From the NCBI GenBank assembly GCA_037178975.1, contig JASJZH010000004.1, positions 186,001 through 250,000 on the forward strand: a DNA stretch of 64,000 nucleotides. The letters are read 5' to 3'. The stretch is from Oscheius tipulae. Taxonomy: Eukaryota > Nematoda > Chromadorea > Rhabditida > Rhabditidae. The position numbers were made by a program, and so were the translations under genes. The notes under the pieces are model-generated. The model saw only the letters and a program-made list of their open reading frames with translations. It searched no databases and was not told where the DNA came from. Of this stretch, positions 54,220 to 64,000 are shown piece after piece (the stretch's first letter is position 1; every line of letters begins with the position of its first letter).

Positions 54220-57200
54220 ATGAAGACATGCATCGACCTCGGGCCGCCACAGCTGGACAACTGGAAGCCACTGCTTCAACGACAGATTTCAGGCGATGCC
54301 GAGGGACGACCAGTGAGAGTCCGCGTCGACAAATTGGTGCATTATATGGAAGCTAGTCCAGAGTGAGTTTTAGTAGAATTTTAAAGGGTCACGACTTCAT
54401 GTCGTCATTTTTTCGGATCTCTTGCTTCCATTTTGACCCTACTCACCATGGCTCATTACCCAGCTCTCGTCTCTGCCACATTTGTTTGTGGGGCCTAGTA
54501 GAGTCGGGTGAATGAGGTCTGTTCTTTCACCTATCAAGTGGGCTTTGCAGGATTTTTGGGAGAGACAGAGTGACAGGGTGACAGAGACAGACAGACAAAG
54601 AGACATAGAGACATAGAGACACAGAGACAGAGAGACCTTTGAACTACTTTGGTAACTTCCTGTCGCTCTCACTATGTTCCTGTTCCGTTACACAACCCCA
54701 GTCCCCAAAAACCTTTTCCTTCCTTCCAATAGGCTCATCAATCTGTCTAAAATCTCTGTGTTCGACCAGAACCGCCCAGGCTGTGGACAGCGAGAGAGGG
54801 GAGGAGTGGTTGAAGAGAGTGAGAGTCACATACACACACTGTCACGCCCCCTTTGCCAGCATTCCTATCCGTATCTATTCGACTTTCATCTAGCCCAGGA
54901 ATCAGAGCCTGCTAATATGATCGGGTCAGTAGCATCGACTCCGCGATCTTCAAAACAGTACTATAGGTGGCTTCTACATTTCTTTTCTATCGGGTCGGGG
55001 AGGGTTTTTCGTGAATAACATAGTTCTTGTCTGAATTCTGAATCCACAACAGCTTTTTAATCTAATAGCTGTCTAACTGTGGTATCGTTTTCAGAAACGA
55101 CTGCCACAGCTACACAACTGTTAGATCAAAGCGGTTGTGGCTCTTAGAAACTTTCCAAGCACCACATTTTTGCTGTTTCTGATTCAAAAAAGTTTCGTTC
55201 AGGCAAGGTTCTTAGTTTCAAAATAACAAAGACCTTTCTTTGATTATTGTCCTTTTTCCCTTGACCAAACCTCTTCTTGCGCTATTTGATGTGATGTCCT
55301 AAGGGCGTAAAATTGTGTTAGTATAACAATGGAACGGCAGGACTCTCTCGTTCTTCTGCACTTTTTTCCAACGAGGCGCCAAAAACAAGGAAAGGTTTTC
55401 TTCCATTTACTACAGTTAGATAGTTGTTAGGTTAAACGGTTGTGACTATCATCAAGAAGCCACTCTGTCTATGTCTCACTGTTCCTCTGTCTTTGTGCCT
55501 ATCTGTCTCTGTCTCTCACTCTCACTATCTCTCTGTTTGGCTGTCTTTCTATCTCTCTATCTATCTGTCTCTCCCAAAAAAATTCCAACTTTTTCCAGCG
55601 GTTGTTCTCTGTCTTTAGATTTAACCCCATTACCTCAAGCTGGAAAAGTAGTAGGACAGTTGTATCCCCTGACTGCTCCTTTATATCTCCCCTCTCTGTA
55701 GAATGTTCAAAAAGCATCCCACTTGATGGATTGTCAGGCAAATTATGAAGTCACCGTGTGCCTTTTAACCAATTAATTTCTGCTCCTAATAAACAGCAGA
55801 ATGCGTAATTTCGAATCCGTGACTACTGTAGTTTACTACCCCTTCTAAATTTCCGAAAGTCACACATCTCAATCTCATTAAATTGTGTCGTCCCCCGGCT
55901 CGTGTAAAGTGATTTCTAATCGTGACAAAGCCATTAATTCACTGTTCCTCTCGCTTGTCAATAGGTCGCTCTGGAAGACAACTGCTCAGGCCCTCTTGAA
56001 AATTCTGGGTAGTGAAAAAAAGTGGGAGAAACAGAAAGACAGTGACAGAAAGAGAACTTTTAGGCATAGACCACCGATCTGACGTAACTGTGGCCTTTAA
56101 ATAGAGGCCACTACCATTTTTGACTGGAAAATCACATACCTTCAGGCACGTTTCCGGCACTTTGGCTGGTCACAATCCAATTGACAGTGACCACGATGAC
56201 AGCAAGATGGAAGAGGACGTGGAGGCACGTTTCGCCAAGCCGAAAGAAGAAAATGGGACCAGTGGTGACCTGCATGACAGTATACTTCGCCTAAATGTCG
56301 GAGGAACCAGCTATCGAATCCGAGTGAAAAGTATCGTCAAGTATGGGCCGAAGACACTGCTCGGGAGATTTGTCAGAATGGACAGTGAGCACAGAAAAGC
56401 ATGGGCTGATGCCTGGTTCGAGGAGGAGAAGGAGTTCTTCTTCGAGAGAGTACCCAGGTGAGAGAGGGAGACAGAGAGAGACAGAAAGACAGAGAGGCAG
56501 GGAAACAGAGAGACAGAGACCCCATTTTTTCCAGATACTTCGACCCAATCTACGATTTTTACGCCACTGGCAAACTTCACGTGCCCAAGGATCTCTGCTT
56601 CGACAAATTCATGGCCGAGCTGCGTTTTTGGGCTGTGAGCAGGAGCCGAATGGACGAATGCTGCAGTCCCTTCACACAGTACATGGTCAACATGGACACC
56701 CAGCAGGTCTGTCCGCCAGTTAGACAGCTTTCCAGTTCTCTCGGAAACCATATAATGGGGTTTTAGGAGCAGTTAGCAGCCGAGGAACAGGTACAGGAAA
56801 TAGACGATTTTAGAGTGCATGTTTTTTTATACATTACTAGAGAAAGGGCGGGAGTTGCGACATTTTTAAGGTTTGCCAAATCAAAATGCATTTAAAATTG
56901 ACGCAACTTCTCGACACCCACAAATGGATATTTTCATACTATACTCTCATCTCTTAGGCGTGTTTAACCCCCACAAAGAGTTGGCCATAAAATTGTATTC
57001 GCTTATTTTAAGTTCTCCGTTTGTACTTTTAGAAAGCACGGGCACCAAGTGATTCCCAGTGTTTAGGGAAAGGACCACTTTGCTGGCTTGACCCTGGCCA
57101 ATTTTCGAAGGAAGCTCTGGGCTGTACTGGAAGGACAGACGCAGTCTAAGTGGTGGAAGGTGAGTGGTTTTTAGGAACAGGCACTCGCTGTCTCTTTGTC

Positions 57201-60200
57201 TCTCTGTCTACCCTTTTGATCCGCGCTCTTCATCTGCTTTTCTCTATAAAAATCAGTTTCGTGATTTCTGACCCTTCACTCCAGCATTCCCAGCCCTGGC
57301 ACGCCTGTTCCCCTCGTTCCGGGTCCAGTAGCCGCCCATTACAGTGTGCTCTGACTCTAAAGAATGGCGCAATTTTTGATGGGGAAGTCAGCCCCAAAAT
57401 ATACTCTCACACTCTCTTTGAGATAGCCTCCCGACGGGAGCCATTTCTCCAACTGAGAAAAAGCACCTGTTCTGCAAGAGACAAGATTAAGAGAGGCTGC
57501 TGATGGGGAAAGATCCAAGGATTTTCAGGCCTTCGAAGTTATCTCGACCGCCTTCGTCGTACTGTCCATCTCTGCCCTGATTCTTGGATCCATTCCAGAG
57601 TTCCAGGTACCGCAGAAGAATGAGGATGGACAGTTAGTATACGCCACAGCAACCTATCCGACGTGAGTTTTGGAGCTGAGAGGATATGGGGAGAACGTCT
57701 AGAGACAGAGAAACAGAGAGACCCAGGAGGCAGAGAAAACACCACCTATTTTCCAGGTATCCAAATGGAGGAGGTCGAACCATCGAGTCAAAGACCGTTG
57801 TCAAGGACGCCAATGAGCAGCAGGTTCGTCTCTTTTTCCTTATCTTCATTCTCACATACCGTAATCCCAAAAAGCACTATTCACATTCCAGAATTTTACA
57901 ACGGAACCAGTGGCTCCAGTAGTCCGAACCAAGGTGACCAAAAAACCCAACTTCTACCGAGTGTTCTTTCTCTCTATAACCCCCAAAAAGAGTTGACTCT
58001 AAAAACGCGCAGCTTCAGCTAAACCGATTTTCAATGAAACTATTTTCGAAATAGTGATACCGAGATAATATGTGCATTTTTCAGATCGAGATGACGGAGC
58101 ACCCCGTCTTCACATGGGTTGAGAACCTGTGTGTTGTCTACTTTTCATTGGAATACGCTGTCAGGTTCCTCTGTGCTCCGAGAAAACTGTTCTTCGCCAG
58201 ACAGTTTTTGAACGTCATCGATCTCCTCTCCATCGCTCCCTTCTACTTCGAGATGCTGCTCTGGTTGGTGAGTTTGGGAGACTGGGTAGCTGTGAGTGGG
58301 TAGTCGACTGGATTGTTCAAGTACCGTAAGTGGGACATTAGAGACAGACTAACTCTTTTCCAGTGCCAGTTACAGAGGATAGGAGAAGTACTTATAGGTT
58401 TAGAGTTCGGTAGTCAACTACGTACTATTGAAGCATGAATCATTGCCCAGTCCTGTCCAAGGGTGGATAGTTTTGTACTCTATCCTGATCTGAGTTAGAC
58501 TAGAATGGGTTCAGAATATAAACTGTAAGAGAATGTCCGACTTTTCTTATATTTGTATGCACCTTACCTTACTAGATACTTTCCCATCTGGTCACAGTGA
58601 TTGAACAGTTCTGTGCCATGCCGTTTAGCACCCCGTTGAATATTGAACACAGGCTCTCTCGGCCTTTCCTCTACACAAGTAGAAAACAGGGTTGTAGGAC
58701 ACGGAACGCACTATCCATTAGCAACAACTCAATAAAACAACTTGCTGTTTCAAACTACAAGTAATGCTATCGCAATGGGCCACAATGACATTCCCATTCC
58801 TTTGAACTTTGTCTTGTTTATGTTCTCTTCTGTCCAGCGGGAAAGGGTACAGTAAAAATAACTGTCATTAATAAGCCGAAACAGAACTAGGGGTTACTAT
58901 GATAAAGCTGTAAACTGTCAATGTAGACATCTGGGCACTTTCCATCCAAGGGGCCCAGTTGGCATTATAGTTTCACGAGGCTTCACAGCCCGTGGCTACA
59001 GTGGGACAAGATTTTCAGCCATCTCTTTCAGTGCGGCATCAGTGGCGAGAACGTCCGAAAAGTCCGGTGGGCCTTCCTCACCGTCCGTCTTCTCCGTGTC
59101 CTTCGTGTCATCCGAATCGCGAAGCTCGGTCGCTTCAGTCCCGGCCTGGCGAATTTCGCCTTGACCATCCGAAAATCGAAGAAACAGATGCAGATGGTCG
59201 GAATTGTCATGCTGACCGTGGTCGTATTCTTCTCCACACTGATCTATTTCTTGGAGAGAGACGAGATGGATACCAAGTGGGATTTTCTCGTTTCCTCCTT
59301 AGAAGCTCAAAACATTCAGATTCACTTCAATTCCCGCCACATTCTGGTGGTGTGTCGTGACGATGGCTACAGTAGGATACGGTGATTTGGTGCCGGTCAC
59401 GGTGGCAGGAAAGATGGTCGGAACTGGGGCCATCGTCTGTGGAGTCATGGTTCTGGCTCTTCCCATCACTATTATGGTGAGTTTGGAGATTTCTATGGAT
59501 CATTGAGCATAAAAAAATAGTGTCATTATGCGAATGACAAGTCGCGGACTAGTTCCTGGTTACCCAGCGCGCCGATCCTATTTTTCAAGGTCTGAACAGC
59601 ATTTTTATGTTCTAGAAAGTTGTAGCACTGAACAAAATCTACAACTTTGCTGAACATCACACTGTCTGAAATCCTCTCTTTCGAAATTAGTTATTTTATT
59701 TTAGTACTGGGCTCGGTCGCCCGTGTCATTTCCGTACCATTTTTTTGATCCTTATAGGAAAGGAAAAATATTTTCCCATCAGCTTTCGGGCTCATTGTAT
59801 TGTTTTAGCGGTACTCTTAGACCATAATCGCTGTAGAACGAGTCTAACGAAGTAGCTTCGAATGTGGTCTTTGAGAAAATACTATTTTTTGGAGAACAAG
59901 AGGACCCCCTGTTCAGGCTTAATTCATGGGGGTTACCGGGTCTAAGAGGCCTAATTGTATAGCCCAAATCATGTTGAAGAACTAGGCTTTGCCTAGTCTG
60001 AGAAAAAACTTCCAGCTTCCGAAGTAGCCTCAAGAGTGGACTGGGCCATTTAGAGGGTCAAGGTTACATTTTTTTAGCTTTGCCATGTTCTGTAAAGCTG
60101 TATAGCAGAAAAAATGCTACAACTTTGCAAAACATCGCAGAATGAAAAAAATGCAACGTTGACTAAACTGGCTGATTTCTGTTGCGCACCACGAGTGCTA

Positions 60201-60414
60201 AAGATGGTTTCGGCCCGACCTTTTCTGAGCAGTCTAAGACGCATGTCTGCTCTCTATAAAGTTTACATTTTCCTTATATCATTCCCTAGTCGATTTCCCC
60301 TTATATAGCCTCAAAACATTCCCTTTTTAGGTCAACAACTTCATGCAAGTGGTGAAGCTGCGCGAGGAGAAGATCGTCAAGAAGTACGCCCAGCAGCAGG
60401 GAGACCACGTCTAA
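54220..60414 (+). CDS. Voltage-gated potassium channel, Kv2-4 (non-Shaker) type
   Basis: Twelve exons (54220-54362, 56146-56458, 56535-56706, 56767-56790, 57067-57159, 57529-57662, 57757-57822, 57892-57933, 58085-58267, 59032-59276, 59320-59476, 60331-60414) join in phase to 551 aa. T1/BTB domain [12 protein letters not shown] ... [16 protein letters not shown] with the zinc motif HX5CX20CC that marks Shab/Shal/Shaw rather than Shaker subunits. S1 [21 protein letters not shown]2 [15 protein letters not shown]3 [19 protein letters not shown]4 with a charge every third residue ([16 protein letters not shown]), pore [12 protein letters not shown]6 [15 protein letters not shown]. The cytosolic tail is only about 25 residues. 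The first exon as drawn may not be the true start; an upstream splice is possible. Confidence 0.92.
55051..55142. repeat. Two facing 40-bp repeats
   Basis: AATCTAATAGCTGTCTAACTGTGG (plus) followed 20 bp later by CTGCCACAGCTACACAACTG and TTAGATCAAAGCGGTTGTGGC (inverse), forming a possible hairpin. In the first Kv intron. Confidence 0.65.
55411..55450 (-). repeat. 40-bp GACCTAACAGCTGT repeat
   Basis: CTACAGTTAGATAGTTGTTA followed by GGTTAAACGGTTGTGAC. In the first Kv intron. Confidence 0.65.
59600..59920. repeat. Dispersed ~420 bp repeat family, copy 4
   Basis: Hairpin head TCTAGAAAGTTGTAGCAC ... CTACAACTTTGCTGAACATC, then CTCGGTCGCCCGTGTCA, TCGGGCTCATTGTATTG, GAACGAGTCTAACGAAGTAG and AGAGGACCCCCTGTTCAG. 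In the last Kv intron. Confidence 0.7.
60057..60250. repeat. Dispersed ~190 bp repeat, copy 2
   Basis: Partner of 3218-3410, in the last Kv intron, directly after copy 4 of the longer family. Confidence 0.55.
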
Positions 60415-60783
60415 GCTTTTCGCAAATTTTTCTAGATATACCCCTCCCTTTCTTGCCATTTTTGAAAGAATAACCAGTCAATTGGGTCATAAGAACACGG
60501 CGTATCAACACATTTTTAACCTGCTTTATCCCTTTTTTTTCTTATGAAAGTAGCCATTTACCCCCTAAATTTGGGAGACGATCTCAGCAAAAAAGATACC
60601 TATCGTTATAGTACCGTAACCCTAAGGTAGAGAAATATCGTAAAGCTTTATTACTTTTCTGCTTTTTGAATAAAACAGAGGTGTGAAAGAGGGGGAGAAG
60701 TCGAGAAAACAGGAGGGTGTATCACAGACATACTGTCTTATTAGGCCTCAAAATACTGGGTATTTCTTCATTTTCGTGACTCA

Positions 60784-63455
60784 TCAGAAGAGTCCATTCG
60801 CGAGATTGGCGACAAGTTCAAGGAGATCTCCATTGCCGCCGAGCGTCATGACTTCCATTGTGATCTGCTCCGTGACGACTTTTAGGCGCTGCTGGGTGTA
60901 GCTGAAATGGGGAAGGAGTTAGGACGAGGTTTTAAGAATGTCGTGATCCCTTTCTCCCAGACATGTCTTAGGCTCTCAAAAGAGGCCGGCCCGGGGTCGA
61001 TTTTCAGCGGTGCGAAAACAGCCATGCGGAAGAGTAGTTGTTTTCGGTCAAAATGGTCGTTTTTCTTTCGCTGGCACATTTTTTGTTTCTATTAGTTGCA
61101 AAGATTTTGCTACGTTTTCAACACGGTCAAGAAGTATTTTACAGGCCTTCAATATTTTCCACATGGGGCCACTTTCGCCCGTTAGAAAACTTTCCCATCG
61201 AGGTGTTTTACACACTGAAACGATAAAAAAAAGGATAAAAAACCGACTCTAGAGATCCACGACGACGAATCTCCTGGACGCAGAACTGCTTGACTTCGAG
61301 GGAATGGGTTCGTTGTCTCAGAACGTCTGTAAGTTTGCCCTTTTTTTTTTACCACAAAACGCTTAAAAACTCACTCAAGACGGCGTCATCATTAGCATTG
61401 TCGGCCGGCGACGTTCGAATGGCATGAATGATGGGGAAGGAGAATTTGCCTTCCGTGAGATCCTCAGCATAGGTCTTGGCCTTGGCCATGTCCTCACTCG
61501 TCAAATTGAGATAGTCGTCCCGGATTTGGAAGAACTTGGCCAGCAGATTGCAGATCGTCTCCAGATTGAAGTCGTGATGGGTGAAGAGCTGCATCAGACG
61601 GGCAGCGAGGCAGAAGAGACCCCCGGTTTCTGCGATAACAAAAAATTGGGGACATTAGAAACGCTACTTCCCATATTTTAACTTTGCAGTAAAGGTTAGG
61701 AGTGAAACAAAATGAGTTTTAAAGAAAAACAGCTCAGATACCCGAAAAACATCGGCGGGATTGAACACGAGTCGCTCAAATCCATAGCCCAGCGCTCTAA
61801 TCATGCGGCTATTTTACTAATTTACTATAGGGCTATTTCTCGGACCCGAAAAATTGCAAAAGCGACTTATTCAGCCACCAACATAGACCTCATAAGGCAA
61901 CTTGTAATTTGTCAGGAAGTGTGAAAAGGGTTCAAATCATGTTTGACCCATTTTCGAGCGAGTCTAAGGCGGCACATGCAAAATCAGTCGGCCCACAAGT
62001 TTTTAGACGTCTTAAAAAACCGACACTTTACGTAGAGGAATAGTACCGTATCTCGTAAATATAATGACTGCTGTAATTCAGGTGCCTCTTTCACTCACGA
62101 GGACTCTCCTGTAATAAAAAAACCAAATTGGCTATGGGCCGCCTAAGATCCACGAGAGCCAGTTCATAACGGAGCGGGATCGATCTCTCACGTATGACAA
62201 ACGTTTTTGCCCGAAACACTGGAAAACAGCTTTAGTGAGTCTATTATGACTAAAATACATTGGAAGTAATCTCTTTTTGCTGCTTGCCCCGAACCTATAA
62301 TTTTGCTCGCCTAATTCAAACAGGGTAGCGCAATTGAAAAGAAGAAGAACCCACTTTGAGCCACCATCTCCTCATACTCCACTTCCGTCGGACAGAGTAC
62401 ACAGTCCCTCCAGTAGAGTTCCTTGCCCTGTCCTCGATGCAACTCAAGCATCTGCTCCGTGAAGATCCTGACGGCGTCCGGATGTCCCAAGGCGGTGCAC
62501 CTCTCTAGAGCTCGAAAATAGATGTAGTTGGCGCTGTTGATCGTCCTCGGGATGCCATATATGCTGTGTGTCACGGGGACGCCGCGTCGCATCACCGAAT
62601 TGTCCTCAATGTCGTCGACCATCAGCGAGGCGTTGTGCAGCATCTCCACGATCTCTGCAAGAGATTGATGGACAGAAGCATTGAGAAAGGATAATAAGAT
62701 TCGAAGAGAAACGTACCACAAATGGCTATGAACTTCTCCTGTGAAATTTGGAGCCAGAAGTTGAAGGCCTCGGCCATACGGGCTCGTACCTGGAAAGTAA
62801 GTGATTAGAACTTTCTAAGCATCACTCTTCCGATATGGTTTCTAAGTGTGTTTAATCGATTCGCCGTCAAATTTCACCATAAAGTAGCCTACTTCGACAG
62901 AAAAATGAATAAAATGACTGTACGAGGTCAAAACAGTGTTTCATCTTTTTCTTAGTAATTTTTCTAAGAAAGTGGACAATTCTAGGGTGACGGCGAATCA
63001 ATTGAGCACACTTAAAATTAAGAAAAAAAAAACACCGAAAAATGCAAATATTTTTCAGGGAAATTCGTTGCGGAACCCGTTTGCGCCGTTTACCAATAAC
63101 TGGACTGTCTCTTTTAACGAAATAGAGCATTCTACGCTGAGTCTCTGGGCTGAAGCCATCGAAATTTCTCAGGGTTTTAGACTTCATTGAAGGGCTCGAT
63201 TACAGAGCAGTTTCCACAAGAGAGAATGCCATTTTCTGGGCTATATACATGCTATTTGACCGGGATTCTACTCCCAACCGACGAGACTTCACAAATTATG
63301 TAAGGAAAATAAACCGGAAAATGATTTAATAAACCCACATGTTTCCCCGGGTGGTCCCGAATATACTGATAGGGTGCCGTCAGGTAGTCTTCACTGCCCG
63401 GGGCGATGACTCTCGACGGCTCCGGCCCGTCTCCATTGTTCATTGGCAGGTCCAT
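60784..63455 (-). CDS. GGPS1: Geranylgeranyl diphosphate synthase
   Basis: Makes the C20 donor for protein prenylation in the cytosol. Six exons (63339-63455, 62717-62789, 62355-62654, 61375-61629, 61248-61326, 60784-60901) join in phase to 313 aa (human 300). In order: KHVRARMAEAFNFWLQIS, first Asp-rich motif with LMVDDIEDNSVMRRG, HSIYGIPRTINSANYIYF, LELHRGQGKELYWRD, KTGGLFCLAARLMQLF, second Asp-rich motif FQIRDDYLNL, EDLTEGKFSFPIIHAI, LRQRTHSLEVKQFCV and C-terminal GGNGDLLELVANLANGLF. DDxxD motifs are intact. The exon at 63339 opens right after an acceptor with ATG as its first codon, so an upstream exon could extend the N terminus. Confidence 0.96.
62843..63014. repeat. 172-bp TA-flanked MITE
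   Basis: Left end TAAGTGTGTTTAATCGATTC and, inverted, right end TAAGTGTGCTCAATTGATTC; 24 of 27 terminal bases pair, continuing with GCCGTCA. Both edges are TA. In the first GGPS1 intron. Confidence 0.8.
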
Positions 63456-63636
63456 CTGAAACGTCATTAGCCAAATACAAATAACAAGATATCCATCAAG
63501 GAAAATCCGTTTCTTGGGTTAAAAAAAAAGATAAAAACGAGTACATTTTACTGGAAACGAATAGGACAATAGTTTAGACCTGTAAATAGTCTGGAAATGA
63601 GAAATAACCGGGGGTTGGGTCACAAAAAAGTGGGGA

Positions 63637-63848
63637 CTATTTTCCGAGGAACTTCTTTCGGAACTCGTCGTTGCTCAGTCCTCCTTTCGGCGCTGGCTTT
63701 CCGTTACTTTCCACTTTCTTCGTCACGGAACGCGGGACGATTTGGATGTGACTGCGACGCGAAGAACCGTCGGCTGGTGGTGGGACTACTGGAGCTGAGG
63801 TACTGTCGCGAGAAGGCGGATCCGAGATGGCTACAATGAGCTTGCGGT
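63637..63848 (-). CDS. C-terminal exon of an unidentified protein
   Basis: Acceptor at 63849-63851 (TTCCAG on minus), then an open frame to a TAG at 63637. Encodes RKLIVAISDPPSRDSTSAPV, a Ser/Pro-rich basic stretch (RRSHIQIVPRSVTKKVE) and the end LSNDEFRKKFLGK. It looks like the disordered tail of a larger protein whose other exons lie at or beyond 64000. Not recognised. Confidence 0.5.
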
Positions 63849-64000
63849 CTGGAAATTTGGAGGGATTTTTTGGTGGAAAAGAGGGACTGGTCATTCAACT
63901 CCACTGAGCCTGGAGTCAAGATTTGACGGCCACTGTTTGAAAGAGTCATGGAGTCGAAATTTGGATTTAAGAGAGTCACCAAACACAGTAAAGAGTACAC

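Noticed and set aside
54024-54260. Minus-strand ORF opposite the first Kv exon
   Set aside because: Shadow; the plus strand joins in phase to the T1 exon.
1-64000. Bacterial or contaminant DNA
   Set aside because: Spliceosomal introns throughout, nematode-specific families and repeats shared from end to end argue for one nematode contig.

Overview
The window is eukaryotic and almost certainly from a nematode. It holds a nematode-type cuticle collagen, a nematode transthyretin-like secreted protein, a DUF229 ectoprotein and two secreted cysteine-rich (Ly6-like) proteins. All genes are split by many short GT..AG introns, some only 42-46 nt. I cannot place it to genus. Gene models were built by eye from splice sites, reading-frame continuity and remembered family motifs. 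For xpo-2, sar-1, RFT1, gbb-2, the Kv channel, GGPS1, the TLCD gene, DUF229 and the collagen most or all junctions join in phase.

Layout. 1-5.2 kb: xpo-2/CSE1L (minus, 3' end outside the window). 5.2-8.6 kb: no confident gene except an orphan 14-3-3-like exon (minus). 8.65-10.13 kb: secreted Ly6-like protein (plus), tail-to-tail with PGAP2 (minus, 10.2-11.2 kb). 11.2-13.2 kb: repeats. 13.2-16.4 kb: SAR1 GTPase (minus). 17.5-20.6 kb: RFT1 (plus). 21.6-27.8 kb: GABA-B receptor subunit 2 (plus). 27.9-30.3 kb: Ly6/GPI-type exons (minus). 31.0-34.4 kb: DUF229 (minus). 34.4-39 kb: gene-poor, with a dead Tc1/mariner transposase. 39.3-42.1 kb: a compact secretory cluster of cuticle collagen (minus), a Q/N/S/Y-rich secreted protein (plus) and a TTR-like protein (minus). 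42.9-51 kb: a double-domain HDAC6 (minus), with a TLCD1/2-type gene (plus) nested in one intron and a roughly 700 bp pure hexanucleotide array in another. 54.2-60.4 kb: a voltage-gated K+ channel (plus). 60.8-63.5 kb: geranylgeranyl diphosphate synthase (minus). 63.6 kb to the end: the last exon of an unidentified gene (minus).

The genes are mostly unrelated housekeeping functions: nuclear export, ER export, lipid-linked oligosaccharide and GPI biology, prenylation. With them sit neuronal signalling genes (GABA-B, Kv) and cuticle or secretory products. No operon is evident.

The most unusual content is in the non-coding DNA. There is a repeated element made of two tRNA-like units arranged head to head (three copies plus a half copy). 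GAGACAGA-type low-complexity tracts occupy many introns. A 40 bp imperfect repeat is concentrated at 44-55 kb. There is a hairpin repeat family, several TA-flanked MITEs with strong terminal inverted repeats, and a recent inverted duplication between the PGAP2 and SAR1 introns.
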